A stretch of 64,000 nucleotides of DNA. Origin: an uncultured Alphaproteobacteria bacterium (GTDB taxonomy: Bacteria; Pseudomonadota; Alphaproteobacteria; GCA-2731375). Positions 1-7,781 of the stretch are shown here, piece after piece (the stretch's first letter is position 1; every line of letters starts with the position of its first letter). The translations under genes were made by a program, and so were the position numbers. A model generated the notes under the pieces. That model saw only the letters and a program-made list of their open reading frames with translations, did no database searches and was not told the origin of the DNA. The stretch lies in assembly GCA_951812805.1 (NCBI GenBank), contig CATOSZ010000001.1, positions 744,001-808,000 on the forward strand. Direction: 5' to 3'.

Positions 1-76
1 GGCCGCCGGCGCCGCCGATGCCGATCCGCCCGCCGAGTTCGACGACCAGAATGTCTTCCAGAGGTAACCGCACCAT
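1..76 (-). CDS. CaiB/BaiF-type CoA-transferase, N-terminal 25 residues only (runs off window)
   Basis: The first 25 codons read on the minus strand begin MVRLPLEDILVVELG, the usual opening of family III CoA-transferases (a hydrophobic strand followed by a Gly-rich turn). A GGGAG ribosome binding site lies about 8 bases before the ATG. The start lies 13 bases beyond the stop of the acyl-CoA dehydrogenase at 90, so it is the third gene of an SDR, dehydrogenase, CoA-transferase operon. Family III enzymes move CoA between carboxylic acids, which would activate the substrate used by the dehydrogenase. Assignment rests on a short N-terminus and on context. Confidence 0.5.
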   Translation of the reverse strand, partial: MVRLPLEDILVVELGGRIGIGGAGG

Positions 77-89
77 CGCCTTGATCTCC

Positions 90-1241
90 CTAGCGGAAGG
101 CCGCCTGCCCGGTAATCTCCCGCCCCTGAATGAGCGTCAGGATCTCGTTCGTCGCGTCCGGCACGGCCAGCATGCGGACGTCGCGCCACAGCCGTTCGAG
201 GCCGGTTTCCCGCCCGATGCCCATGGCACCGTGGCAATGCATGGCGAGGCTGACGGCCTGTTCGCAGGCCGTCGTAGCATGCCGCTTGGCCATGGCGGAG
301 ACGCCGTTCGCCCGCTCGCCCCGGTCCACCGTGTCGAGCGCCATGTAGCAGAGCAGGCGGCTGGAGACGATGGCGCTCTCGATGTCGGCCAGGTTCTTCT
401 GGACCAGCTGATGGCCGGCGATCGGCTTGCCGAACTGATGGCGCACGCCGGCATAGTCGACCGCCGCCTCGAAGGCCCGCTGCGCGAGGCCGACGGCGGC
501 GAGGCCGACCAGCGGCCGGTTGACGTTCCAGGTGAGCGTCAGCAACCGCGCCGCGTCCCCCGCCTCGCCGAGCGCGTTGCTCGCCGGCACGCGGCACTCC
601 TCGAAGACCCACTCGCCGAGATGGCCCTGGTTCAGGCCCAGCACCGGGATCTCGCGCGCTTCGAACGGCGAATGCTCGCGCTCGACCACGATCCGGCGCA
701 GCGCGCCGCGGCCCGAGGCCTCGATCTCCTGGCAGGTGACGTTGGCGATGTCGGCGATCGAGGCGTTGGTGATCCAGGATTTGCGCCCGTCGATCACCAG
801 TTCCTCGCCCTCGCGCCGCACCCGGGCCTTGATCTCGCGCGGGTTGGAGCCAACGTCCGGTTCCGTCGTGCCGGTACCGCAGAACTTGCGCCCGGCCAGC
901 AGGTCGGGGAGGAAACGCTCGCGCTGTTCGGGCGTGCTTTCGGAATGCAGGCGCATGATGGTCACTTCGTGGCCCATCAACGAGATCGCGATGTGCGGCG
1001 GCAGCTGTTCGAACATGATGCCGTAGTCGAGCATGGCGAGGCCGCCGCCGCCATCGTCCGCCGGCACCCGCGGCGCCATCAAACCGTGGTTCGCCAGCAG
1101 GGCATAGATCTGAAGCATGGCGGCCCGCGGCAGGGGCTGGTCGGGATCGTTGGCCTCCAAGATCGGCCGAATGTCGCGCTCGGTCATGCGGCGGGTGGCG
1201 TCCCGCATCAAAATTTGTTCGCTGGAAAGCTGGAAGTTCAT
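90..1241 (-). CDS. acyl-CoA dehydrogenase family protein (383 aa)
   Basis: Full-length FAD-dependent acyl-CoA dehydrogenase with the helical N domain (about 5-115), beta middle domain containing the GRKSWITNA segment (about 150-160), and helical C domain with the RHQFGKPIAGHQLVQ helix. It should oxidise an acyl-CoA to the enoyl-CoA and pass electrons to ETF. The residue aligned with the catalytic Glu of medium-chain enzymes (the EGT motif) is Asp362, in PDATNEI, which may alter chain-length or substrate preference. An AGGAGG sits about 7 bases before the ATG. It follows the SDR gene by 13 bases and precedes a CaiB-type gene, so the three probably form one degradation operon. Substrate unknown. 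Confidence 0.9.
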   Translation of the reverse strand: MNFQLSSEQILMRDATRRMTERDIRPILEANDPDQPLPRAAMLQIYALLANHGLMAPRVPADDGGGGLAMLDYGIMFEQLPPHIAISLMGHEVTIMRLHSESTPEQRERFLPDLLAGRKFCGTGTTEPDVGSNPREIKARVRREGEELVIDGRKSWITNASIADIANVTCQEIEASGRGALRRIVVEREHSPFEAREIPVLGLNQGHLGEWVFEECRVPASNALGEAGDAARLLTLTWNVNRPLVGLAAVGLAQRAFEAAVDYAGVRHQFGKPIAGHQLVQKNLADIESAIVSSRLLCYMALDTVDRGERANGVSAMAKRHATTACEQAVSLAMHCHGAMGIGRETGLERLWRDVRMLAVPDATNEILTLIQGREITGQAAFR

Positions 1242-1254
1242 GCGCGCGTCCTCC

Positions 1255-2040
1255 TCACGGCATCACGAAGCCGCCGTTGACGCTCATCACCTGGCCGGTG
1301 ACCCAGCCGGCGCGCCGGCTCACCAGATAGAGGATGGCGCCGGCGATGTCGTCGGGCTCGCCCAAACGGCGCGTCGGATACATGCGCAGCACGGTCTGCT
1401 CCCGGCGCGCATACTTTTCCTCGCCCATGGAGGCGCGCAGGCCCGCCTCACGCTCCTGACGCAACTCGGTGTTGGTGGCGCCGGGCGAGACGATGTTGAG
1501 GGTGACGCCGTTGCGCCCGACCTCCTGGGCGACCGACTTCACCAGGGCGACGACCCCCGCCTTGGCGGCGGCGTAATAGGAGAGCCTCGCCTGGCCGACC
1601 CGCGCCGCGTCGGACGCCAGGCAGACGATCCGGCCATAGCCCCGCTCGCACATCCCGGGCAGGACCGCGTGGATGGCGTTCATCGGCCCCGACAGGCAGA
1701 CGTCCAGCATCCGCGCCCAGTCCTCCGGCGCGCTGTCCATGAAGGTCTTGTCGTCCAGCACGGCGGCGGAATTCACCAGGATGGCGGGCGGGCCCAGCTC
1801 CGCCTCGACCCGCGCCAGCAGATCCGCGATCGAGTCGGTCGAGGTGATGTCGCAGCCGACGCCGATCGCCGCCGCGCCCTCATCGGCGAGACGCGCCGCG
1901 GCCGCCTCGGCGGCGCCCGCATCGATGTCGGCGATGGCGACCTTGCCCCCCTCGCCCACGAGCTGGCGGGCCGCGGCGAAACCGATTCCCCGGGCGGCCC
2001 CGATCAGCACCGCGACATCGCCCTTCACGTCGTAATCCAC
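1255..2040 (-). CDS. SDR family NAD(P)-dependent oxidoreductase (261 aa)
   Basis: Classical short-chain dehydrogenase: the cofactor turn GAARGIG is at residues 14-20, the acidic DID near 38-40 suggests NAD preference, the NSAA segment replaces NNAG, and the catalytic Ser143, Tyr156, Lys160 set is present. Two in-frame GTG codons are possible starts; the one at 2040 is preferred because AGGAGG lies 7 bases upstream, whereas the one at 2046 would have 1 base of spacing. First gene of the minus-strand operon leading into acyl-CoA dehydrogenase and CoA-transferase. It probably oxidises or reduces a hydroxyacyl or ketoacyl intermediate; no substrate can be named. Confidence 0.9.
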   Translation of the reverse strand: MDYDVKGDVAVLIGAARGIGFAAARQLVGEGGKVAIADIDAGAAEAAAARLADEGAAAIGVGCDITSTDSIADLLARVEAELGPPAILVNSAAVLDDKTFMDSAPEDWARMLDVCLSGPMNAIHAVLPGMCERGYGRIVCLASDAARVGQARLSYYAAAKAGVVALVKSVAQEVGRNGVTLNIVSPGATNTELRQEREAGLRASMGEEKYARREQTVLRMYPTRRLGEPDDIAGAILYLVSRRAGWVTGQVMSVNGGFVMP

Positions 2041-2118
2041 CCTCACGCCTCCTCGTTTCCGGCCGGCGCATCATCGTCCGACGGCCGCACGGGGGCAAGG
2101 TGGTGGGTCGTGAAGTGA

Positions 2119-2403
2119 TCAGACCGTTGCCGGCCAGTCCCGCGAACTGTGATAGACGGCAAGGATCTCTATTTGTTCCGCTCCCCGGTAAACGACGATG
2201 TACGGCGTTCCTCGGACCACGAGTTCACGGGTCTCCGGAATACGGCCTTCCCTGCCTATTCCTGCGAAGTCTCGCAATCCGTCGACCGCGCCGACGATCC
2301 TGGATACCATTCGGTCAGCGGCTGTCGGATTGTCGTAGGCGATATAGGCACCGATATCGTCGAGATGGACGAGCGCGTTCAGCGTCCAAAGGACGTCATT
2401 CAT
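2119..2403 (-). CDS. RelE/ParE-type toxin (94 aa)
   Basis: Small basic protein of ParE/RelE fold: an N-terminal helical hairpin (HLDDIGAYIAYDNPTAADRM) followed by beta strands with RELVVRGTPYIVVYR and the C-terminal EILAVYHSSRDWP, a sequence signature of this toxin superfamily. ParE members inhibit gyrase, RelE members cleave ribosome-bound mRNA; which applies here cannot be told from sequence. The start at 2403 overlaps the antitoxin end by 8 bases, the normal coupled antitoxin-toxin layout. The longer open frame to 2544 is read-through into the antitoxin gene and was not used. Confidence 0.88.
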   Translation of the reverse strand: MNDVLWTLNALVHLDDIGAYIAYDNPTAADRMVSRIVGAVDGLRDFAGIGREGRIPETRELVVRGTPYIVVYRGAEQIEILAVYHSSRDWPATV

Positions 2404-2593
2404 CTCGGACGTATTTGCCCACCACCCGGCGCACTTGTTCCGAGGTTGCGAATTCACCAGCATCTGCCTGGCGAATGCCCTCGCGAACCTTCTCGTCCTG
2501 CCGCGCCTTGAGTTCAGGTGCCGCCTCGTCCGTGACAGGCGCACTCGCTTCGGCGCTTGAAACAGGGCGTTGGCGTATTGATGTCCTATTCAT
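2396..2593 (-). CDS. antitoxin of the ParE/RelE toxin (65 aa)
   Basis: Short acidic protein directly upstream of and overlapping the toxin. The C-terminal half (KVREGIRQADAGEFATSEQV and following) has the helix-turn pattern of the toxin-wrapping tail of RHH or ParD/RelB-like antitoxins. Its normal role is to bind the toxin and to repress the shared promoter. ATG at 2593 is chosen; an in-frame ATG at 2635 would add 14 residues and neither has a convincing ribosome site. An IS4-like element lies about 50 bases upstream, so the native promoter was probably cut. Confidence 0.75.
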   Translation of the reverse strand: MNRTSIRQRPVSSAEASAPVTDEAAPELKARQDEKVREGIRQADAGEFATSEQVRRVVGKYVRDE

Positions 2594-2635
2594 GGCCAAC
2601 ATCATAGTGGTTATGTCTGCAAATTCCAGCATCAT

Positions 2636-2644
2636 GACGTAGAT
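2636..2644. repeat. left target-site duplication of the IS4-like element
   Basis: GACGTAGAT directly precedes the left inverted repeat and recurs at 4082-4090 directly after the right inverted repeat. It marks the exact insertion point. Confidence 0.92.
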
Positions 2645-4081
2645 CAGCAGTTCTCATTATGGCTCTTGTTTCTGTCTCCTGGGTGATACTCGCTTGGGGT
2701 TCGGTTTCGGTTCAGAGGCTGGCTCTGGCAGGCGGTGGCTGCCCAGTGATGAGGGTCCGCACGAGGGCCGCCCAGGAGGGGAAGACGATGTAGCTGGTAA
2801 TGGTGCGTAAGTGTTCGAAGAAGCGCCGACGTGAGCCAAGGGCGCCGCGGGCCTTTTCCCAGACGGCTTCGAGGATCTCGCACACGCCGTGGCAGGCGAA
2901 GGCGAAGAGGTTCATGGTGGCGAGCAGGGCCGAGAGGTTCTGTTTGCCATGTCCGAAGTTGTGCTCGAGATTGTAGCCGTTGTTCTTGAGCACGTTGAAG
3001 GTCTCGTTCTCGATCTTCCAACGGGCCCGCCCGCAGGCGGCGAGTTCGGCGACGTTGCTCCGGTCGACAGCGATGTCGGTGACGAAGCTGTTGCGGTACG
3101 TGACCTTTCCGGCCTTGTTGACGATCTCGATGTTGAGCCAGTTGACCCGGAGCGCGTCCTTACCGTCGCGGATCGGCACGTCGGCGAGCCAACGGTAGCG
3201 ATGGGTCTGGAAGCCACGGCCTTTCTTGACCCGTTCCTCGTGGATCGGCAGTTCGATGCCGTCGAGCCATTCGTGGAGCGTCGGATGCGAGCCTGGCTTG
3301 GCGACGAACAGGAAGTTGCCGCCAACCGCTTGAACGGCCTCGCAAATCGGCTGGCGGGAATAGAGATCGTCGCCGAGATAGATCGGCTTCAGCCGGGCCA
3401 GGCCGGGCCCGTGCGCGACCAGCCAGCGCCGCGTCGCCCGGCTTTCGCAGTCCTGCTTCTCCCCGCCATCCTGGGGAACGACGAACTCCGGAGCCAGCGG
3501 TATCGCCCGGGCGTGGCCCGGGGCGACAAGCGCTGCCGTGACCATGTTGTGGTGATACTCCACGGCCCCGTCGTTGCGCTTGCGCTGCGAGCAGTTGGGG
3601 CAGGAGATCTTCCGCGAGCAGAAATATTCGGTGCCGTCGAGCGCGACCAGGAGATGGCCGTCCAGGCGTCGGAAGGGGCCGAGCCCACCGCCCGCCTCCA
3701 GACGTTCCAGCAGGGACGAGAAGAGCGGATAGAGCCTGTCCGGCACCACCGGGTCCAGCATCGCCCGGATCTGGTTGTCCGTCGGGATCCGCGACATGGA
3801 GAACAAGCTCTCACAATTCGAGCGCCCGTGCGCCCGCGCCAACGTGCGCTGATGGGACAGGAACGAGGGGCTCTGCATGAAGAACAGCGAGAAGGCCGAA
3901 AGCCCGAAGTCGGCCATGTCATAGCGGCTGTTGCTCCCCGTCCGCTTGTCCGGGAAGGACCCGCAGAGCGAGCGCAACTCCAATATCAGGTCTTTGAGCA
4001 CCTTCATCGCCACTTTGAATCAGAAACCGGGCTCCTTGCATAGGAAAAAATCAACGCAAATCGCCAAAATGAGAATTGCTG
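2645..4081 (-). mobile_element. complete IS4-superfamily/ISNCY-like insertion sequence (1437 bp)
   Basis: One transposase gene is bounded by 19-bp imperfect inverted repeats (2645-2663 and 4063-4081, two mismatches). The flanks 2636-2644 and 4082-4090 are both GACGTAGAT, a perfect 9-bp target duplication. This is therefore a simple, structurally intact insertion that has not recombined since it landed. The target was the short gap between two divergent toxin-antitoxin modules. Family assignment within the IS4 superfamily is tentative. Confidence 0.92.
2712..4013 (-). CDS. IS4-superfamily DDE transposase (433 aa)
   Basis: Transposase with an RNase H-like DDE core: first Asp in LLVALDGTEYF, second in IYLGDDLYSR, and the Glu in RARWKIENETFNVLK, the W-x-I-E-N helix typical of IS4/ISNCY transposases. 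A CPNCSQRKR segment between the first and second Asp could be a small metal-binding insert. Length is normal for the family and no stop or frameshift is visible, so it is likely functional. GTG at 4013 or ATG at 4007 may start it. It occupies nearly the whole element. Confidence 0.9.
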   Translation of the reverse strand: MAMKVLKDLILELRSLCGSFPDKRTGSNSRYDMADFGLSAFSLFFMQSPSFLSHQRTLARAHGRSNCESLFSMSRIPTDNQIRAMLDPVVPDRLYPLFSSLLERLEAGGGLGPFRRLDGHLLVALDGTEYFCSRKISCPNCSQRKRNDGAVEYHHNMVTAALVAPGHARAIPLAPEFVVPQDGGEKQDCESRATRRWLVAHGPGLARLKPIYLGDDLYSRQPICEAVQAVGGNFLFVAKPGSHPTLHEWLDGIELPIHEERVKKGRGFQTHRYRWLADVPIRDGKDALRVNWLNIEIVNKAGKVTYRNSFVTDIAVDRSNVAELAACGRARWKIENETFNVLKNNGYNLEHNFGHGKQNLSALLATMNLFAFACHGVCEILEAVWEKARGALGSRRRFFEHLRTITSYIVFPSWAALVRTLITGQPPPARASL

Positions 4082-4090
4082 GACGTAGAT
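4082..4090. repeat. right target-site duplication of the IS4-like element
   Basis: Second copy of GACGTAGAT, identical to 2636-2644. Removing 2645-4090 would restore an uninterrupted intergenic region of about 88 bases between the two antitoxin starts. Confidence 0.92.
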
Positions 4091-4127
4091 ACCCCAAATT
4101 CATGATCATGGCTGGCGGCCCATCGAA

Positions 4128-4367
4128 GTGGAAACAGCACGCCTGAGGGCACTTGCCGACGGAGCCGGTGTGACCGTACGAGACTTGATCGAAACCGCGT
4201 TCCGCCTGCATGCGGAAGCCGAAGAGCAGGCCAATCGCGGACCATCCGACGACGAAGCGCGTTGGCAGCGCTATCGCGCGACGGGAGAGGCCGTGCCCTT
4301 CGACAAAGTGCGAGCCCACCTCCAGAAACTCGCCGAGGAGGCCGGCGCGATGGCGAAACGGCGTTGA
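4128..4367 (+). CDS. putative antitoxin of a second, broken toxin-antitoxin module (79 aa)
   Basis: Small helical acidic protein starting at GTG 4128. The segment RWQRYRATGEAVPFDKVRAH is a recurrent C-terminal signature of RHH/CopG-like antitoxins (Trp-x2-Tyr-x2-Thr-Gly and Val-Pro). The DNA-binding N-terminus is weak and short, so the true start may lie elsewhere. Its stop overlaps the start of a ParE-like toxin stub at 4364. It lies 38 bases beyond the IS4-like element and points away from the first module, so its promoter region was also disturbed. Confidence 0.6.
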   Translation: METARLRALADGAGVTVRDLIETAFRLHAEAEEQANRGPSDDEARWQRYRATGEAVPFDKVRAHLQKLAEEAGAMAKRR

Positions 4368-4477
4368 CGGACGTCTTCCCGCCGGAAGCCCTTCAGGATA
4401 TCGAACGGACCAGCGCGACGACGGATAGGCCGGCCACGCCCAAGCCCCGGTTGACAGCGCGCCGCCGCTCCCCATGA
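4364..4477 (+). pseudogene. truncated ParE/RelE-type toxin stub
   Basis: A TTG overlapping the antitoxin stop opens a 37-codon frame beginning LTDVFPPEALQDIERT, the first helix of ParE-family toxins. After about 16 residues the similarity ends and the frame runs through unrelated codons to a stop at 4477. The beta-sheet body and active surface are missing, so this is a toxin remnant left beside an orphan antitoxin. The loss of sequence lies near 4411. Confidence 0.6.
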
Positions 4478-4508
4478 ATGCGGCCAGCAGAGACGAGGGA
4501 GCGGCGGC

Positions 4509-5291
4509 ATGAGCGAAGCGTTGATCGACACCCGGCGGGAGGGCGCGGCCCTCGTCGTCACCTTCAACCGGCCGAAGGTCCGCAACGCCATTTCGGTCGA
4601 GAGCATGGAGGCGCTGATCGGCGCCATGGACGGGGCCGCGGCCGACGACGGCGTCGCCTGCGTGATCTTCACCGGCGGGACCGACTATTTCTCCGCCGGC
4701 GCCGACCTCAACGACGCCCAGGCGATCGACGGCGCCAAGAGCGGCGTCGACTACTTCAACCGCTGGCACCGCCTGTGCAACGCGGTCGAGACCATGCCCA
4801 AGCCGGCGATCGCGGCGATCGAGGGCTTTTGCATGACCGGCGGCTGCGAGTTCGCGCTCGCCTGCGACATCCGCGTCGGCGCGGCGGGTTCGAGCTATGC
4901 CATCACCTCCTCGCGCATCGGCACCGTCGCCGGCGCCGGCGGCACGCAACGCCTGCCCCGCGTGGTGGGCGCCAGCCGGGCGCTGGAAATCCTTTTCGCG
5001 GCGGAGCCGATCGACGCCGAGGAAGCCTATCGCATCGGCCTCATCAACCGGCTGACGGCCAAGGGCGGCGCGCTGGCTGAGGCCCTCTCGATGGCCGAGC
5101 TCTATGCGACGCGGGCGCCGCTCAGCCTGGCTTTCGTCAAGCGCGCGGTCCATCGCGGCATGCAGATGGATCTCGCCTCCGCGGTCGAGTTCGAAGCCAT
5201 GCTCGTCGCCACCATCTACGGTACCAACGACCGGCGCGAGGGCATCGCCGCCTTCCTGGAAAAGCGCGCCGCCAACTTCACGGGGACATAA
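4509..5291 (+). CDS. enoyl-CoA hydratase/isomerase family protein (260 aa)
   Basis: Crotonase-fold enzyme with the N-terminal FNRPKVRNAIS segment, the CoA-binding loop DYFSAGADL that forms the oxyanion hole, GGCEFALACDIR carrying the first conserved Glu, and GAGGTQRLPR. The position of the second catalytic Glu of classical hydratases (the PEI motif before GT) is occupied by Ser in AITSSRIGT, so it may be an isomerase, racemase or other crotonase activity instead of a plain hydratase. Start ATG has GAGGGAG upstream. Five bases separate it from the aldo/keto reductase gene, so they are co-transcribed, probably with the following glutathione transferase. Confidence 0.9.
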   Translation: MSEALIDTRREGAALVVTFNRPKVRNAISVESMEALIGAMDGAAADDGVACVIFTGGTDYFSAGADLNDAQAIDGAKSGVDYFNRWHRLCNAVETMPKPAIAAIEGFCMTGGCEFALACDIRVGAAGSSYAITSSRIGTVAGAGGTQRLPRVVGASRALEILFAAEPIDAEEAYRIGLINRLTAKGGALAEALSMAELYATRAPLSLAFVKRAVHRGMQMDLASAVEFEAMLVATIYGTNDRREGIAAFLEKRAANFTGT

Positions 5292-5295
5292 GCCA

Positions 5296-6240
5296 ATGGA
5301 ATTCCGCAATCTCGGCCCCTCGGGCCTGCAAGTCTCGCTCGTCGGCCTCGGCTGCAACAACTTCGGCATGCGCCTCGACCTGGAGGGCACCCGCGCGGTT
5401 ATCCACCAGGCGCTCGACGACGGCATCACCCTGTTCGACACGGCGGACGTCTACGGCGGGCGCGGCGGCTCGGAAGAGCAGATGGGCCAGATCCTCGGCG
5501 CCAACCGCAAGGACATCGTGCTGGCCAGCAAATTCGGCATGAAGATGGCCGACGACGACCATCACCAGGGCGGCTCGCGCCGCTGGATCATGGCGGCGGT
5601 GGAGGACAGCCTGCGCCGCCTGCAGACCGATTGGATCGACCTCTACCAGCTGCATCAGCCCGACCCCCGCACCCCGATCGAGGAGACGCTGCGCGCCCTC
5701 GAGGACCTCGTGCGCCAGAGCAAGGTGCGCTACATCGGCTGCTCCAACCTCGCCGGCTGGCAGGTCGTCGAGGCGCATTGGACGGCGGCGGTGAACTCGA
5801 TCTCCGAGTTCGTCTCCTGCCAGGACGAGTACAACCTGCTGAACCGCGACATCGAAGGCCAGCTGCTGCCGGCGATGGCGCAATACGGCCTCGGCCTGCT
5901 GCCCTATTTCCCGCTGGCGAGCGGCCTGCTGACCGGCAAGTACCAACGTGACGCGATGCCGGAAGGCGCCCGCCTCACCGACAACCCGACCTTCGCCAAC
6001 CGGGTCTACGTGACGGACGGGAACTGGGCGATCATCGACGGCCTCACCGCCTTCGCCGAGGCCCGCGGCCACAGCCTGCTGGAGCTGTCCTTCGCCTGGC
6101 TGGCGGCCTGCCCGGAGACCGCCTCGATCATCGCCGGCGCCACCCGGCCGGACCAGATCACCGCCAACGTCGCCGCCGTCGGCTGGCAGCTCGACGCGGC
6201 GGAAATGGCGGAGATCGACGCCATCACCAAGGGCGGCTGA
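5296..6240 (+). CDS. aldo/keto reductase (314 aa)
   Basis: NADPH-dependent TIM-barrel oxidoreductase. The catalytic tetrad is visible: Asp48 in FDTAD, Tyr53 in VYGG, Lys79 in LASKFG and His120 in DLYQLHQ. The segment IGCSNLAGWQ and the C-terminal cofactor motif IIAGATRPDQI are also present. The upstream in-frame extension to 5104 overlaps the hydratase gene and lacks family similarity, so ATG 5296 is the start. It is tightly spaced after the crotonase gene and 19 bases before a glutathione transferase. Substrate is an aldehyde or ketone of unknown identity. Confidence 0.93.
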   Translation: MEFRNLGPSGLQVSLVGLGCNNFGMRLDLEGTRAVIHQALDDGITLFDTADVYGGRGGSEEQMGQILGANRKDIVLASKFGMKMADDDHHQGGSRRWIMAAVEDSLRRLQTDWIDLYQLHQPDPRTPIEETLRALEDLVRQSKVRYIGCSNLAGWQVVEAHWTAAVNSISEFVSCQDEYNLLNRDIEGQLLPAMAQYGLGLLPYFPLASGLLTGKYQRDAMPEGARLTDNPTFANRVYVTDGNWAIIDGLTAFAEARGHSLLELSFAWLAACPETASIIAGATRPDQITANVAAVGWQLDAAEMAEIDAITKGG

Positions 6241-6259
6241 CCATGAAGGCAGGACCGTC

Positions 6260-6922
6260 ATGAGCCCGCCCGAGCTCTATTTCATCTCCGGCTCCCCGCC
6301 CTGCTGGACCGTGATGCTGGCGCTGGAGGTGAAGGGCCTCGCCTATCGCCAACATCGCCTCGACAACGCCAAGCGAGAACAGAAGAGCGACGAGTTCCTG
6401 GCGATCAACCCCCGCGGACAGGTCCCGGTCTTGCGGCACGGCGAGGTCACCGTCTGCGAGACCCTGGCCGTCCTCGCCTACCTCGACGCGATTCAACCGA
6501 CCCCGCCCCTCTACGGCACCGACCCGGCGGAGACGGCGCGCGTCTGGCAGGCGATCTGCGAGTGCGACGCCAACTTGCGAAACCCCGTCGGCGGGATTTC
6601 CCGACCGCTGTTCCGCGGCAAGGCGCAGGAGGCCACCGAGGCCATCACCAAGGCGGCCGGCGTCGTCCGGGACGAACTGGCCCTGCTCGAGAACCGGCTG
6701 GCGTCCACCCCGTGGCTCGCCGGCGAGACCTTGAGCGCCGCCGACCTCACCCTCTACCCGGTGGTGATGCAGCTCTCCCGCGCCGTCGCGCGGGAGGACG
6801 CCGCCCCGCTCGACCTCGCGTTGCATCCGCTCGACACGCATTTCCCGAAGCTGGCGGCGTGGAGCGAGCGGATTGCGGCGTCGCCGGGATATGACAACGC
6901 GTATCCGCCGCATTGGAAATAG
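6260..6922 (+). CDS. glutathione S-transferase family protein (220 aa)
   Basis: Thioredoxin-fold N domain with the cis-proline loop (GQVPVLRHG, about 53-61) and the glutathione gamma-glutamyl motif in the E-T position of CETLAVLAYL, followed by an all-helical C domain with WLAGETLSAADLTLYP (N-capping box, about 153-168). The N-terminal SGSPPCWTV holds Ser and Cys candidates for thiolate activation. AGGCAGGA precedes the ATG. Third gene of the crotonase, reductase, transferase unit; it may conjugate or isomerise a reactive intermediate. Confidence 0.9.
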   Translation: MSPPELYFISGSPPCWTVMLALEVKGLAYRQHRLDNAKREQKSDEFLAINPRGQVPVLRHGEVTVCETLAVLAYLDAIQPTPPLYGTDPAETARVWQAICECDANLRNPVGGISRPLFRGKAQEATEAITKAAGVVRDELALLENRLASTPWLAGETLSAADLTLYPVVMQLSRAVAREDAAPLDLALHPLDTHFPKLAAWSERIAASPGYDNAYPPHWK

Positions 6923-7021
6923 GGTGGTCCGAGACGGGGTAGGAATCTGCTCTATCCGGCGGGGCAAAGCGCAAGACACGCGCCCTTACCTACGCCCCTT
7001 AACTACTACGATACCACCTAA

Positions 7022-7774
7022 TTATGCCACCATTTTTTCGATTACAGCATCAGAAACTTCACGTCCAATAACATCTCCTGACTGCGTTAGAACACTAAGC
7101 CATGGGCCAAAATCCGCTTTGTCCGACACTACAGACACTCGCTTCGGCGCCCGCTCCAACAATGAGATGTCATGAAATTTTGCCGCGACGCTGACAACTG
7201 AATTATAGTGTTTTGTCACCGGCTCGAAGATTGCGGGGCGACCGTGACTAGCGCCAGAAACTAGGGTGGCCACATGCCACGGGTAGTTAGATGCACCGAC
7301 CACTTCAACATTTCTTGAGACCCTGCGGCCCTTAAAGACACTTACAAGCCTATCATACAGGATCTCTGTTGCATCTGCCGTTCGGCGCTCCGAAACTTTG
7401 TACGCCGCAAACGCAACCGCTTCCTGCGAGCAATTCGCAATTGTTATCACTGCACCGGCTAGCTGTTCCCGTGTGGCTTCCATCACGAAAAACGCTTGGT
7501 TGTCAAATCTCACTCCAGCAGCTTCAGCAACAGATCTCGCATGTCGAGAGAAGGCAGACGATGCACCCATGAGCTCCGCCTCTTGATGGCCAAGACCCAT
7601 ATCGGAAACGAAAAACTTCTCCCCTTGCTCGACACGCACAACGACCGTCGTACCGCCCGGATACAGCAGGGGTGTTTGGATGAACGACCCACCGTCATAG
7701 TGGTCGAAAGAGATAAGTTCCTCGGCAACGGTCTCGACCGCTTGCTTGAAACTGATTTCATTCAGTGCGTGCAT
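7022..7774 (-). CDS. uncharacterised protein, DUF1828-like N-terminus (250 aa)
   Basis: Not firmly recognised. Residues about 20-65 have a pattern like DUF1828 (TPLLYPGGTTVVVRV then FFVSDMGLGHQEAELMG: a small beta sheet with an S-D-x-G turn). The rest is mixed alpha/beta with no recognisable catalytic motif. Base composition is clearly AT-richer than the flanking operons and codon use differs, suggesting transfer. ATG 7774 is preferred because it lies 7 bases past the stop of the upstream partner gene; the in-frame extension to 7861 overlaps that gene. The two probably form a co-transferred unit. Confidence 0.6.
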   Translation of the reverse strand: MHALNEISFKQAVETVAEELISFDHYDGGSFIQTPLLYPGGTTVVVRVEQGEKFFVSDMGLGHQEAELMGASSAFSRHARSVAEAAGVRFDNQAFFVMEATREQLAGAVITIANCSQEAVAFAAYKVSERRTADATEILYDRLVSVFKGRRVSRNVEVVGASNYPWHVATLVSGASHGRPAIFEPVTKHYNSVVSVAAKFHDISLLERAPKRVSVVSDKADFGPWLSVLTQSGDVIGREVSDAVIEKMVA

Positions 7775-7781
7775 GTCGTGC

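Noticed and set aside
18..1280. 420-residue plus-strand open frame over the acyl-CoA dehydrogenase gene
   Set aside because: Pure antisense shadow of high-GC codons, without family similarity or ribosome site.
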